From: DAOTMI01 sp964605545
GTDB taxonomy: Bacteria; Patescibacteriota; Microgenomatia; UBA12405
Length of the DNA stretch: 34,677 nucleotides
NCBI GenBank assembly: GCA_964605545.1
Contig: CAZSCX010000004.1
Location: 1-34,677, forward strand
Direction of reading: 5' to 3'
Shown here: one piece after another, positions 1 to 7,932 of the stretch
Numbering within the stretch: the first letter of the stretch is position 1
Layout: the number at the start of each line of letters is the position of its first letter
Notes under the pieces: generated by a model
The model's input: the letters and a program-made list of their open reading frames with translations, nothing else
The model's database searches: none
What the model was told of the DNA's origin: nothing
Position numbers and translations under genes: made by a program

Positions 1-2280
1 AGTCAATTTAAATTAGAGCCGACCGATTACAATTTATCCGAAACCATGAAAGATGATTGGTACCAGTCGGGAATTTATTGTGAAGACACTTCTGGGGTCA
101 TGATTACTGCTGAGGGTGAAGCTTATGGCCACCACGGATGGTGTCAAGGCTGGAATGATTGTGGCGATGCCGCCACCTGTGCTCAATGGGCCTGTGAAAT
201 TAATGGATACGACCAAGTTGTTTCTTACGGTGATCAAAAGCCCTGTACTCAATTTAACAATTGTCATTTATTTTATAATAGAGGTTCAATTCAATGGAAT
301 TGGGGTAACTGGTGCGACGTTATGGGTGTTTCCGGTATCGTTTGTAGAAACAACTCTGGTACTGGAGCCACTTCTTCAGCGGCTTATATTAGTAGAGACA
401 AAAGCTCTCTTTATACCCATGAATTTACAGTAGAACCAGGTAAAACAAAAACCTGTTATGTCGGCAATTATCAAAAAGCCACAATAACCGTCAATAAAGA
501 TGTCCTTGATAGTCAGGGTGGAGAAATTGAAGACAATAGTCTTTTTACCGTTTCTTCAACCGGTTTAGGTCAAACCAGTTTTTCTGAATTATCTCCAGTC
601 ACCTTCACCGTCAATCCCGGCACGTATACTTTTTCTGAAATAGATATTGATTCTGGTTATCAATTAAAATCTACTAATGATGTCTCGGTCACCGTGACTA
701 GTGGTCAATCAAAATCAATTAGTTTCACCAATTGGCGTATTCCACCGGAATTAAGCATTTCCAAAACCAACAATCGTTGGCCCACCGCTCAAACTGTTGG
801 AGCCGAAGTTGAATATACTATCACTCTCAGTCTTAAACAAAACGATATAAAAGACGTGACTGTCATCGATTTACCCCCTTACGGTTTTACTTACAAAACC
901 GGTAGTTATAAAGTTCTGGTCAATGGTATTCCCAGAAATATTGTAGAACCCTCATATTCTTCGCCCGGTACTTGGTATCTTGGTGATCTTCAAAAAGATG
1001 ATCTTGTCACCTTAACTTACACTGCCACCATCGATAATTCTGTTGACCCTGGTATTTACAAAGATATTGCTTGGGCTTATGGTTGTGAAAAAAGCGAAAA
1101 TTGTACCCTTTCCAGTAAGGATAAAATATTAGCCGCTGCCATAAATCCTGGATTCTTATCGTCAACTTTTGTTGGTACTCAGGTGAAACTTGATCATACT
1201 CCAGATAGCAAAAATGTCAGTATTATCAAAGAAGAAATTAAAGAAATTAAAAGACAGCTACCGGCTACCGGTTCTGCCACTATTTGGTTAATAATTTCTG
1301 GCCTTTTATTTCTTTTAGGTGTTGGATTTCTAAAAAAAGAAAAAAATATTATGAAAACTTTAATCATTATTTTCATTTTTAATTTATTCTTGCTTTTTCC
1401 TTCAAAAAATATTTTTGCTGCTCAAAGTGAAAATATTTTTATAAATATAGAAACACCTATATCACCTACAAATAGGGATAATTTTAGTCTAAGTTTTACT
1501 GTTCTCGATACTCTCAATCGATCCCTTACTGTTAAATGTTTTAAAATAAATCCCAACCACGACGAAATTCAAATTGGTTCTGATATCAACATTAAAGCAG
1601 GCGGCAATTCAGGCGAATGTGATCTTCACTTATCTCCTCTTTCAGAAAGTGGCAACACTTATTCTTTTTATGCTATTGCTTCAGCCAACGGAGAATCCTA
1701 TCGCAGTGAAACCGTATCTGTTGATTTTAATAACTCCAAACCCGGCACTCCCAGTGATTATGTCAAAGAAGACGAAGGCCCTTGTCGTCATCGTCTTAGT
1801 TTCAAAGCTAGCAACGATGGTAAAACAACTAAAATTGCTATTTATCGTTCTGATTTAACTAGTTTCATTGCCGATGAAGGATCAAAAATTGGTCAAGTTG
1901 GTATCAGTCCTGGCCAAAAAGGAACATTTACCGATGTCAATGTACCTGACTGCAATAAGACTTTTTACTATGCCATTCGAGCCTTTGATGACGCCAACAA
2001 TGGTAGTGATTTAACCGGTGATTACATCAATATTTATACTACCAAAATTGTTGAAGAAACTACCGCCGGAGCTATTCTCGTCGCCAAAGATAGCCCATCA
2101 AAAACAGACGAAGAAGATTTCAATGATGTTGATACCAAGAAAAATATTTTACAAAAAGTTACCTCTTTCCTGGCTCGCTATAAATACTTTTTTGTTCCAA
2201 TAGTTCTCTTGCTTTTGGGTATAATTATTTATGGCTTTGTCAAAAAAGAAAAGAAATCCAAAAACTCCAAAAGAAAATAA
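1..2280 (+). CDS. Cell-surface LPXTG-type protein fused in frame to a second exported protein (5' partial)
   Basis: The frame is open to the left edge, so the N-terminus lies outside the window and the ATG at 46 is probably internal. Residues are counted from nt 1. A Cys-rich region (about 20-120) is followed by a beta-rich region resembling SpaA/CNA-B (about 155-245) and a DUF11-like repeat (about 250-375). LPATG at nt 1258-1272 is followed by a hydrophobic stretch and KKEK, a complete sortase sorting signal. Instead of a stop, the frame runs into ATG 1351 and a textbook signal peptide (hydrophobic core, cleavage near FAA), then Ig/FN3-like beta regions and a second C-terminal membrane helix with a Lys-rich tail. 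The two halves look like two separate proteins joined across the run A7-G-A7. The sortase gene follows immediately. The exact ligand or function is unknown. The surface location is well supported; whether one or two polypeptides are made is open. Confidence 0.75.
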   Translation, partial: SQFKLEPTDYNLSETMKDDWYQSGIYCEDTSGVMITAEGEAYGHHGWCQGWNDCGDAATCAQWACEINGYDQVVSYGDQKPCTQFNNCHLFYNRGSIQWNWGNWCDVMGVSGIVCRNNSGTGATSSAAYISRDKSSLYTHEFTVEPGKTKTCYVGNYQKATITVNKDVLDSQGGEIEDNSLFTVSSTGLGQTSFSELSPVTFTVNPGTYTFSEIDIDSGYQLKSTNDVSVTVTSGQSKSISFTNWRIPPELSISKTNNRWPTAQTVGAEVEYTITLSLKQNDIKDVTVIDLPPYGFTYKTGSYKVLVNGIPRNIVEPSYSSPGTWYLGDLQKDDLVTLTYTATIDNSVDPGIYKDIAWAYGCEKSENCTLSSKDKILAAAINPGFLSSTFVGTQVKLDHTPDSKNVSIIKEEIKEIKRQLPATGSATIWLIISGLLFLLGVGFLKKEKNIMKTLIIIFIFNLFLLFPSKNIFAAQSENIFINIETPISPTNRDNFSLSFTVLDTLNRSLTVKCFKINPNHDEIQIGSDINIKAGGNSGECDLHLSPLSESGNTYSFYAIASANGESYRSETVSVDFNNSKPGTPSDYVKEDEGPCRHRLSFKASNDGKTTKIAIYRSDLTSFIADEGSKIGQVGISPGQKGTFTDVNVPDCNKTFYYAIRAFDDANNGSDLTGDYINIYTTKIVEETTAGAILVAKDSPSKTDEEDFNDVDTKKNILQKVTSFLARYKYFFVPIVLLLLGIIIYGFVKKEKKSKNSKRK
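1332..1354 (+). other. A7-G-A7 tract and cryptic ATGA stop-start at the junction of two surface-protein modules
   Basis: Seven A, one G and seven A (1332-1346) lie between the LPATG membrane anchor and the second signal peptide. Removing one A would bring the TGA at 1352-1354 into frame, giving an ATGA overlap with the ATG at 1351. That is the same coupling seen elsewhere in this window (era to the ABC ATPase, ABC ATPase to gldFG). The tract could be a sequencing or assembly indel, a slippage site or a true fusion. Confidence 0.6.
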
Positions 2281-2860
2281 TATTTTTCGACATCGTTTTC
2301 TTTTAATCGGTCTTGGTTTAATTTTTCTCGCCTTACTTATTCCTATTTTAATTTTTTTTCCGGTAGTCAAAGCGGAAATATCTTATCATTTTAGACAAAA
2401 AGACCAAGTTACAGTTGAAACTCAACCAATTGACCCTGATTTTTCCATTATCATTCCCAAGATCAATGCTAATGCCAAGATTATTAAAGATGTCGATCCT
2501 TTTAATTCCCAAATTTATCAATTGGCTCTCAGTCGGGGAGTCGCCCATGCGAAGGGTACAGCTTTGCCCGGTCAAAATGGCAATACTTTCATTTTTGCCC
2601 ATTCAGCCGGTAATTGGTATCATGCTAATCAATTTAACGCCATTTTTTATTTAATCAACAAACTCAAAATTGGTGACGAAATTATCCTCTATCATCAGTC
2701 CCAGAAATATATTTATTCGGTTCAAGGCATAAAAATAATTTCCAGTGATGAAATATCATATTTAAACAATCAAACTAAAGAAAAACAATTGACCTTGATG
2801 ACTTGTTGGCCTCCTGGTACTACTCTCAAGCGCTATATTGTTATTGCCAAGCAGTTATAA
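2231..2860 (+). CDS. Sortase (class D/E-like transpeptidase)
   Basis: Membrane transpeptidase expected to cleave LPXTG-like signals and attach proteins to the cell surface. A short basic N-terminus precedes one membrane helix (about residues 23-46), then the sortase beta-barrel. The catalytic triad is visible: His124 in FAHS, Cys192 in TLMTC and Arg201 in LKRY. At 209 residues it has the usual length. The start overlaps the upstream surface-protein frame by 50 nt, so translational coupling is likely; a slightly later start cannot be excluded. The LPATG signal directly upstream makes that protein the obvious substrate. Class assignment between D and E is uncertain by eye. Confidence 0.9.
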   Translation: MALSKKKRNPKTPKENNIFRHRFLLIGLGLIFLALLIPILIFFPVVKAEISYHFRQKDQVTVETQPIDPDFSIIIPKINANAKIIKDVDPFNSQIYQLALSRGVAHAKGTALPGQNGNTFIFAHSAGNWYHANQFNAIFYLINKLKIGDEIILYHQSQKYIYSVQGIKIISSDEISYLNNQTKEKQLTLMTCWPPGTTLKRYIVIAKQL

Positions 2861-2867
2861 TTAAATT

Positions 2868-3221
2868 ATGAAAAAAATAATACGCTTTATTCCGGCAATA
2901 ATTTGGATGGGAGTAATTTTTTATTTTTCTTCGCAATCTACCTCGTCTGTTCCGGTTTCTCGTGATTTTCAATTTCTCTTTTTTAAATCGATTCATCTTA
3001 TCGAATATGGAATTTTGGGTATTTTGCTATATTATGCTTTATCAAATTTACCAATAACTTTGATTATTGCCTATATATACGCATTAAGCGATGAAATACA
3101 TCAATCTTTTATTCCGGGTCGAGGCAGCAAATTTACCGATACCTTATTTGATTTAGTTGGAATAATTTTAGGAATTTTTCTTTTTAAATTTATCAATCAA
3201 CTTCGGATCTCCAGAAAGTAA
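2868..3221 (+). CDS. VanZ-like family membrane protein
   Basis: Small integral membrane protein of 117 residues with about four hydrophobic segments. The family hallmark is present: HLIEYG in the first half, then SDEIHQ followed by FIPGR and a DTLFDLVG stretch. VanZ-like proteins occur in cell-envelope contexts, and VanZ itself gives low-level teicoplanin resistance, but the biochemical role is unclear and no resistance claim is made here. A TATAAT hexamer at 2856-2861 overlaps the sortase stop codon and ends 6 nt before the ATG, suggesting its own leaderless transcript. The 3' end overlaps the convergent trmD gene by 54 bp. Confidence 0.88.
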   Translation: MKKIIRFIPAIIWMGVIFYFSSQSTSSVPVSRDFQFLFFKSIHLIEYGILGILLYYALSNLPITLIIAYIYALSDEIHQSFIPGRGSKFTDTLFDLVGIILGIFLFKFINQLRISRK

Positions 3222-3797
3222 TTCTTCAGGCACTTTCCAGCCCTTATATTCTGCTGGTCTAGTATACTGTGGATATTCTATTTTTCTATCAAGTTTTTTA
3301 GAAAAACTTTCTTCTTCACTTGATTCATCTTTTCCCAAAACTCCAGGCAACAATCTCACAATGCTGTCAATTATTGTCATTGCTGGTAGTTCACCACCGG
3401 TTGTCACAAAATCACCAATCGAAATCTCTTCGTCAACCAAATGATCGGCAATTCGCTGGTCTACTCCTTCATAATGTCCACAGATAAAAACCAAATTTTC
3501 TATTTTTGCCAATTCTTCTGCTTTTTCCTGAGTAAATCTTTTACCTCGTGCACTCATCAAAATCTTTCGCCCTTTCATATTTTCTAAACATCTACCTACT
3601 ACGTCTACTTTTAATAACATTCCCACTCCACCTCCAAACGGTTTATCGTCCACCGTTTTGTAATTATCCTCTGCCCAATCTCTCAAGTTATGAATTTTAA
3701 TTTCTATTAATTTTCTATCAATTGCCCGCTTCAAAATACTCCCCGAAAACGGGGATTCAAACATTGCAGGAAAAAGCGTTACAATGTCAATTCTCAT
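3168..3797 (-). CDS. trmD: tRNA (guanine-N1)-methyltransferase TrmD
   Basis: Methylates G37 at N1 in tRNAs reading CNN codons, using S-adenosylmethionine, which prevents frameshifting. The SPOUT trefoil-knot signatures are clear: FGGGVGML near residue 55, CGHYEGVDQR near residue 105 and the SIGDFVTTGGELP knot. The TRPAEYKGW and VPEELLSGD motifs follow. At 209 residues it is shorter than the usual 230-250, stopping soon after LLSGD, so the C-terminal helical part is reduced. The start is set by a GATAAT hexamer 6 nt upstream (leaderless). It is transcribed divergently from the glycosyltransferase gene across only 16 nt and converges on vanZ with a 54-bp overlap. Confidence 0.95.
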   Translation of the reverse strand: MRIDIVTLFPAMFESPFSGSILKRAIDRKLIEIKIHNLRDWAEDNYKTVDDKPFGGGVGMLLKVDVVGRCLENMKGRKILMSARGKRFTQEKAEELAKIENLVFICGHYEGVDQRIADHLVDEEISIGDFVTTGGELPAMTIIDSIVRLLPGVLGKDESSEEESFSKKLDRKIEYPQYTRPAEYKGWKVPEELLSGDPKLIDKFKKKNS

Positions 3798-3799
3798 GA

Positions 3800-3809
3800 T
3801 ATGATTATC
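3800..3809. promoter_or_regulatory. Interleaved divergent -10 elements for trmD and the GT2-GtrA gene
   Basis: The whole intergenic region is 16 nt (3798-3813). On the plus strand TATGAT (3800-3805) ends 8 nt before ATG 3814. On the minus strand GATAAT (3809 down to 3804) ends 6 nt before ATG 3797. Both distances place the transcript start at or next to the start codon. No good -35 box was found for either. Confidence 0.55.
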
Positions 3810-3813
3810 TCAT

Positions 3814-4986
3814 ATGAAGCCAAAACAGCAAACCGCCGTTGTCGTTATCCCTACCTATAATGAAGTCGACAATATCGGCAAAATGATTGAATATTTAAAC
3901 ACCAAGACATTTCCCGGACTCGACCCAAAGTGGCAGATGAAAATCCTTGTTGTTGATGGTAATTCACCCGATGGTACTGGAAAACTTGTCGACACACTAT
4001 CCAAAAAATACAAAAACACTTATTTATACACCGAAACCAGCAAAGACGGCATTGGTGCCGCTTATCTAAAGGGTTTTAAATATGCTCTCGAAGAACTAAA
4101 GGCTGATTTTGTTTTTGAATTTGATGGTGATTTTCAGCACCCCCCGGAGACTATTCCCGTTATGCTTAAAGCCATGGATGATGGCTATGATTATGTCATT
4201 GGCTCCCGCAAAATTAAGGGCGGTTCCAATCCCAAAGGTTGGGGATTGAAACGTGTTTTCTTTTCCGAAGTCGGCGGTTTTCTTGCCCGTTTTATCATGT
4301 TTTTTCCTTTCAAAAAATTTTTTAAAGTAACCGACCCTACTACTGGCTTAAAAGTAACTCGCGTTAAAGGTTTTATTGACAAAATGAATTTAGATTGGAA
4401 AGGGAGTCGTTTACTTACCAAAAGTTTCTATTACAAATTTCAATTATTGTACGAAACACTTCAAATGGGAGCGAAATTTAAAGAAATTCCTCTTGAATTT
4501 CATGTGCGAGATGCCGGTGAATCAAAAATTGAAGCTGCTGCCCCAATAGAAGCTCTACGAGTTGCTTTTTTGCTCCGTTGGTATGACAAAGATACCCAAA
4601 AATTCTTAAAATTTGGTACCGTTGGCTTTACCGGCTATCTTGTTAATGCGATTTTACTCCAAATATTTAGAGTAAAACTCCAATGGCCGGAACTATGGTC
4701 CTGGATATTTTCCACAGAATGTGCCATTATCGCCAATTTTACTCTAAACAATTTGTGGACATTTAAAGAAGATCAGATCAATACCAAAAAATTATTTATT
4801 AAATTTTTACACTTTAATACCACTTCATCTGGAGCTTTGATTATTCAATCGACTGTAGGCTGGTTGGGAGTAAAAACATTTGGCCCTCAATACCGCCAAA
4901 TAATTTTATTTTTTACCGTTCCCTGTTTGGTTCTCCCATACAACTGGCTCATGGCCAATCACTTTATTTGGAAAAAGAAAAAATAA
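3814..4986 (+). CDS. Family 2 glycosyltransferase (polyprenyl-phosphate sugar synthase type) fused to a GtrA membrane domain
   Basis: The N-terminal part (about residues 1-240) is a GT-A fold resembling dolichol-phosphate-mannose synthase: IPTYNE at 12-17, VVDGNSPDGT at 46-55 and the metal-binding DGD at 104-106 followed by FQHPPE. The C-terminal part (about 265-388) is a GtrA-like bundle of four membrane helices, beginning near FGTVGF and containing NFTLNNLWTFK. The enzyme should transfer mannose or glucose from a nucleotide sugar to a polyprenyl phosphate at the membrane, and GtrA may help flip or hold the lipid-linked sugar. The PIG-V-like transferase at 31473 is a candidate user of that lipid donor. 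The sugar identity cannot be read from sequence. The 3' end abuts the next convergent gene with no gap. Confidence 0.92.
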   Translation: MKPKQQTAVVVIPTYNEVDNIGKMIEYLNTKTFPGLDPKWQMKILVVDGNSPDGTGKLVDTLSKKYKNTYLYTETSKDGIGAAYLKGFKYALEELKADFVFEFDGDFQHPPETIPVMLKAMDDGYDYVIGSRKIKGGSNPKGWGLKRVFFSEVGGFLARFIMFFPFKKFFKVTDPTTGLKVTRVKGFIDKMNLDWKGSRLLTKSFYYKFQLLYETLQMGAKFKEIPLEFHVRDAGESKIEAAAPIEALRVAFLLRWYDKDTQKFLKFGTVGFTGYLVNAILLQIFRVKLQWPELWSWIFSTECAIIANFTLNNLWTFKEDQINTKKLFIKFLHFNTTSSGALIIQSTVGWLGVKTFGPQYRQIILFFTVPCLVLPYNWLMANHFIWKKKK

Positions 4987-4996
4987 TTATTTTTTC
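4977..4996. terminator. Perfect 20-bp palindrome spanning two abutting stop codons
   Basis: The sequence at 4977-4996 equals its own reverse complement, with TAATTA at its centre (4984-4989). Those six bases are the stop codons of the glycosyltransferase and of the convergent gene. A7-like A and T runs on the two sides could give a weak bidirectional terminator, but there is no GC-rich stem, so termination is only a possibility. Confidence 0.35.
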
Positions 4997-5337
4997 TCAA
5001 AATGGTAGTGTAGTTCTTTGCAACCTATTCCACCGGTAATTCCCAAGTATAAATTAAAATTTTCTTTTTCTAATTTTATTGTCGGCATCAAAATACCACT
5101 CTTTTTTTCCTTTCCGTAATCGTCAGTATCAATATCATTTATTCCCCAGTCTCCCCAGTTTTGTATCCTAATCTCATCTTTATTTTCGATCAATTTAGAT
5201 AAAAAATTGGTTATATCTACTTCATTTGGTAGCTCTATATAACCATTTTCCTCAAATTTATTATTTATACCACCATCTGCTTTTTCAATTAAATCAAACA
5301 AACTTGGTTCTTTCTCTTGATCAATCAATTTAGACAT
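4987..5337 (-). CDS. Hypothetical acidic protein
   Basis: A 116-residue protein that I do not recognise. It starts MSKLIDQ, is acidic and lacks membrane segments. It has a WGDWG motif near the middle and a Gly/His-containing end (GITGGIGCKELHYHFE). The frame is open 30 nt further upstream, but ATG 5337 is preferred because it leaves 7 nt after the upstream stop and has a TAATAT box 4 nt before it. It follows the TRM11-like methylase gene on the same strand and could be cotranscribed with it. Its last codon abuts the convergent glycosyltransferase gene. Confidence 0.7.
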   Translation of the reverse strand: MSKLIDQEKEPSLFDLIEKADGGINNKFEENGYIELPNEVDITNFLSKLIENKDEIRIQNWGDWGINDIDTDDYGKEKKSGILMPTIKLEKENFNLYLGITGGIGCKELHYHFEKK

Positions 5338-5344
5338 ATAGATA

Positions 5345-6520
5345 TTAAATTTTATTAAAAATAACAATTTCTCTTGAAACTGTCTGCCCTGGCCTATAGT
5401 AGACTATTGTCCCTCTGTCTGTCAAGTTTAATCCTAATTCTTTTTGTTTCTCACAATAATTCAATCTTTTAAAACCAATTTTTTCAATTTTATCCAAAAT
5501 ATCCAAATACAAAAACTCATTTTTGTATCTGATAACTGGCAAAATAAAGACTATCTTTCCGTCAGTATTTAATACCTTATAAAATTCTTCAAATATTTTT
5601 TCATAAAATTTTTCCAAATTTTCTCTTTCTTTAAAAACTTGATCTCTTCGCATTACTCTCAATCTTGGCGATCCCAAAAAAGGTTCCGATATTATTGCTC
5701 CTATTTCTTTGTAATATTTTGCCAAATCCAAAGCATCGATACTCCGAATATTTATTTTTTTATCTCCAAATTGCCACTCCAAATTCTTCTTGCTTTTTTC
5801 TACTGCCCTGATATCCAAATCACTACCAGCAACATTTTCAAAACCCAACAAAATTTCTTCCTGTAAAAAAGTGCCACTACCACAAAATGGATCCAAAATA
5901 GCAGTTTCTTTTGGTATTTTAGCCAAATTAATCATCATTTTGGCAATCTTTGGTGGTACCATTCCAGACTTATCGTCTCTTTCCGGACGGCCATAATCCC
6001 TTTTTGAATATTCTTCGTAATGTTGTACTTCCATCGTTTTACCAATAAAAGTTTGATCTTTTCCAGATGCTAAAATCAATTCAAAACCTTCTTCCTTGAT
6101 TAAATTTTCATTTACCGAAACAGTTGATAAAATTCTATCCTTTAAAGGCAAGAATCCACCCTTAATCCGATATTCACGCATTATATCCCTAAATTCTCGG
6201 GCAATTCTAGGGGCATCATACCATAACTGATTTAATTGTTTAAATTTGCCGCCGCCATTGTAAACACTTATTCCATAAGTTACACTCTTACTTTTTGATG
6301 GAATTTCACAAACTATTTCGTTTAAATCCTTATAAAATTTTACCAATTTGGCCGTACTGCCAAAAACATCTATTTCCGGTACTTCTTCCGCCTCGATAAT
6401 TAATATTTCCTCAGAAGAAGCAATTATTTTAAAATCAATTTCTTTTTGTTCCAAAACACTACATATCTCCACTTTACATAGTGAATGATTAGTTCCTAGG
6501 ACAAATCCGTATAAATTCAT
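5345..6520 (-). CDS. TRM11/Trm-G10-like RNA methyltransferase (THUMP plus Rossmann MTase)
   Basis: Likely a class I S-adenosylmethionine-dependent methylase acting on a guanine N2 in tRNA, as in archaeal Trm-G10 and eukaryotic Trm11. The N-terminal half (about 1-165) fits an N-terminal ferredoxin-like plus THUMP region. The Rossmann part begins near the RDYGRPERD and GMVPPKIA motifs, and its SAM-binding motif I is ILDPFCGSGTF. The acidic loop SDLD follows. Motif IV, normally D/N-P-P-Y/F, reads SEPFLG here. At 391 residues it is slightly longer than archaeal relatives. A TATAAT at 6526-6531 (minus strand) overlaps the stop codon of the CAP gene and ends 5 nt before the ATG, so a leaderless transcript is likely. 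Substrate is inferred from family only. Confidence 0.8.
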   Translation of the reverse strand: MNLYGFVLGTNHSLCKVEICSVLEQKEIDFKIIASSEEILIIEAEEVPEIDVFGSTAKLVKFYKDLNEIVCEIPSKSKSVTYGISVYNGGGKFKQLNQLWYDAPRIAREFRDIMREYRIKGGFLPLKDRILSTVSVNENLIKEEGFELILASGKDQTFIGKTMEVQHYEEYSKRDYGRPERDDKSGMVPPKIAKMMINLAKIPKETAILDPFCGSGTFLQEEILLGFENVAGSDLDIRAVEKSKKNLEWQFGDKKINIRSIDALDLAKYYKEIGAIISEPFLGSPRLRVMRRDQVFKERENLEKFYEKIFEEFYKVLNTDGKIVFILPVIRYKNEFLYLDILDKIEKIGFKRLNYCEKQKELGLNLTDRGTIVYYRPGQTVSREIVIFNKI

Positions 6521-6526
6521 ACTGTA

Positions 6527-7177
6527 TTATATCTTATCTTTGGCAAAAATGATTGCCGTTGCCACCCCATCAATTCCTATTCCCACATGAGTCCATCTTG
6601 GTTCCAGTTGGTTTTTATCATGTCCCTCATCACTGGCATACATCCATTCGATTAAATGTACTGCCTCAAGCCTATATCCGTAAGAAGCATTTTCTCCTAA
6701 AGCCCAAAAACCTAAATCTTTAAAACCAGCTGTAGTACTTAATTTTTCTTCAAACCCTTTATGGCCATCAACACCATTTCTACTAGTAAAATATTTTGCC
6801 CGTTCCATGGCATAATTGTTTAATTTTTCATCCATTGTCACAGGGCCTGATCCATGGACTTTTCGATAATTATTCAAAGCCTCCAAAACTTCGGCTGGTG
6901 TTCCCATTTTTTCGTCCATTTGGATTTTCATTGTCCAGGTATGTTCATCAATTTGTCGTGCTACTCCCCAGGGAGCAGTATCGGCAATTTTTGTTGGTTT
7001 AACTATTACTGTTGGCATTACCGAAATTATTTTTTCCCTTTTTATACTCGGTGTAACTATTTGCTCAACTTCCTCGTAAACTATATTTGCCTTTGGTGTG
7101 ACTATTTGCTGGTGTTGTTTTAAATTAAACAAGCCAAGAAACCACAAGGCTATCACGCTTAATAGCTTTGACCACAT
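6527..7177 (-). CDS. Secreted or membrane-anchored CAP (SCP/PR-1) domain protein
   Basis: An N-terminal hydrophobic segment (about residues 4-17) acts as signal peptide or anchor, followed by a Thr/Val/Lys-rich linker to about residue 85 and a CAP domain to the end. The CAP cavity residues can be traced: His in DGHKGFEE, Glu in LGENASYG, and Glu and His in the DEGHDKNQLEPRWTHVGIG stretch, which closely follows the family consensus. CAP proteins are extracellular; their bacterial role is poorly known. The start (ATG 7177) lies inside the upstream membrane-protein gene (53-nt overlap) with GATAAT 5 nt before it. Confidence 0.88.
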   Translation of the reverse strand: MWSKLLSVIALWFLGLFNLKQHQQIVTPKANIVYEEVEQIVTPSIKREKIISVMPTVIVKPTKIADTAPWGVARQIDEHTWTMKIQMDEKMGTPAEVLEALNNYRKVHGSGPVTMDEKLNNYAMERAKYFTSRNGVDGHKGFEEKLSTTAGFKDLGFWALGENASYGYRLEAVHLIEWMYASDEGHDKNQLEPRWTHVGIGIDGVATAIIFAKDKI

Positions 7178-7634
7178 ATTTTATTATCTCATAACTCAAA
7201 AATAATCCGCTTGTATAGACAAAATCACTCACTAAAGTTGTCTTAAAAAATGGAATTGCCATTATATAAGTACTAATAAAACCTCCGCCGTAAACTACCC
7301 AAAAACCAAAGTTACTAATAATAAAAAACAATATTGAACCTACAATTGGCATATCAATTCTATATTTTTTATAAATTTGCCCTAAAAGTGTCATCAAAAC
7401 ATAGGAACCATAGGTAAAAAACATTAAAGTACCATAAAATTTCAAAAAGTAATCGCTGATTAAAAGAGCCAACAAGGGGATGATAAAATTCCATCTTTTA
7501 GGTAAATATACTCCGGAAAATAAAGCAATTGCACCAATAGGGGCGAAATTAACTTTATGTGGCAAAAGTCTTAATAATATTCCAAAAATAACTAGTAATA
7601 TAGGCAATAACTTAAAATCACTTTCTCTTTTCAT
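7125..7634 (-). CDS. DUF6580-like integral membrane protein
   Basis: About 169 residues with five or six membrane segments. The N-terminal signature LRLLPH...NFAPIGAIALFSG matches what I know of the DUF6580 family of small membrane proteins of unknown function. The start is placed at ATG 7634 and not 7643, because a TATAAT (minus strand, 7647 down to 7642) overlaps the upstream ATG and ends 7 nt before ATG 7634. The promoter lies between this gene and the 3' end of tRNA-Gln. The 3' end overlaps the CAP gene by 53 nt. No substrate can be inferred. Confidence 0.75.
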   Translation of the reverse strand: MKRESDFKLLPILLVIFGILLRLLPHKVNFAPIGAIALFSGVYLPKRWNFIIPLLALLISDYFLKFYGTLMFFTYGSYVLMTLLGQIYKKYRIDMPIVGSILFFIISNFGFWVVYGGGFISTYIMAIPFFKTTLVSDFVYTSGLFLSYEIIKYVVKAIKRDSLVVSWLV

Positions 7635-7654
7635 ATCTAGCATTATATCATTTG

Positions 7655-7725
7655 TTGCCCGACATGGATTCGAACCACAGTTTCTTCGTTCAGAGCGAAG
7701 CGTCCTACCACTAGACTATCGGGCA
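7655..7725 (-). tRNA. tRNA-Gln (anticodon CTG)
   Basis: Read on the minus strand this folds as a 71-nt cloverleaf: acceptor TGCCCGA/TCGGGCA, a D arm with GTC/GAC, anticodon stem CTTCG/CGAAG with loop CTCTGAA (anticodon CTG, codon CAG) and a T arm with loop TTCGAAT. The discriminator is A, and CCA is not encoded (CAA follows). An extended -10, TGGTAAAAT (minus strand, TAAAAT at 7740 down to 7735), ends 9 nt before the mature 5' end, so the precursor should have almost no 5' leader. Confidence 0.95.
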
Positions 7726-7770
7726 ATATGGCATATTTTACCATTAAATTGTGCTAAAATAATGCTACAT

Positions 7771-7932
7771 ATGAAAACCATCAACGAATTAGCCTCAGAT
7801 CTAAAACTTACTCCCGAGCAAGCCGCCGAAATTGAAAAATATATCGGTGAATTGGTAGTTGAACTATTGGAAAGCATCAAAAGAGATAACGACAAAAACT
7901 TCGACGAAACCATCGAAAGCCTTAAGAACTAA
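7771..7932 (+). CDS. Small acidic helical protein, 53 residues
   Basis: The frame from ATG 7771 encodes a short, mostly helical, acidic protein (begins MKTINELASDLKL, contains PEQAAEIEKYIGELVVELLE). I do not recognise a family. A TAAAAT at 7755-7760 lies 10 nt before the ATG. It sits divergent from tRNA-Gln, and its stop overlaps the stop of the convergent hydrolase gene by 4 bp (7929-7932). That tight fit and the well-formed amphipathic composition support it as real. A start at ATG 7762 would add three residues. Confidence 0.65.
   Translation: MKTINELASDLKLTPEQAAEIEKYIGELVVELLESIKRDNDKNFDETIESLKN

Noticed and set aside
3735..3755. CCCCG/CGGGG inverted repeat in trmD resembling the R elements
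   Set aside because: It encodes the ordinary S-P-F-S-G-S-I-L segment of TrmD and lacks the conserved core and AT-rich ends.
7480..7770. Long plus-strand frame upstream of the 53-residue gene
   Set aside because: It is antisense to the DUF6580-like gene and tRNA-Gln; only the part from 7771 looks like protein.
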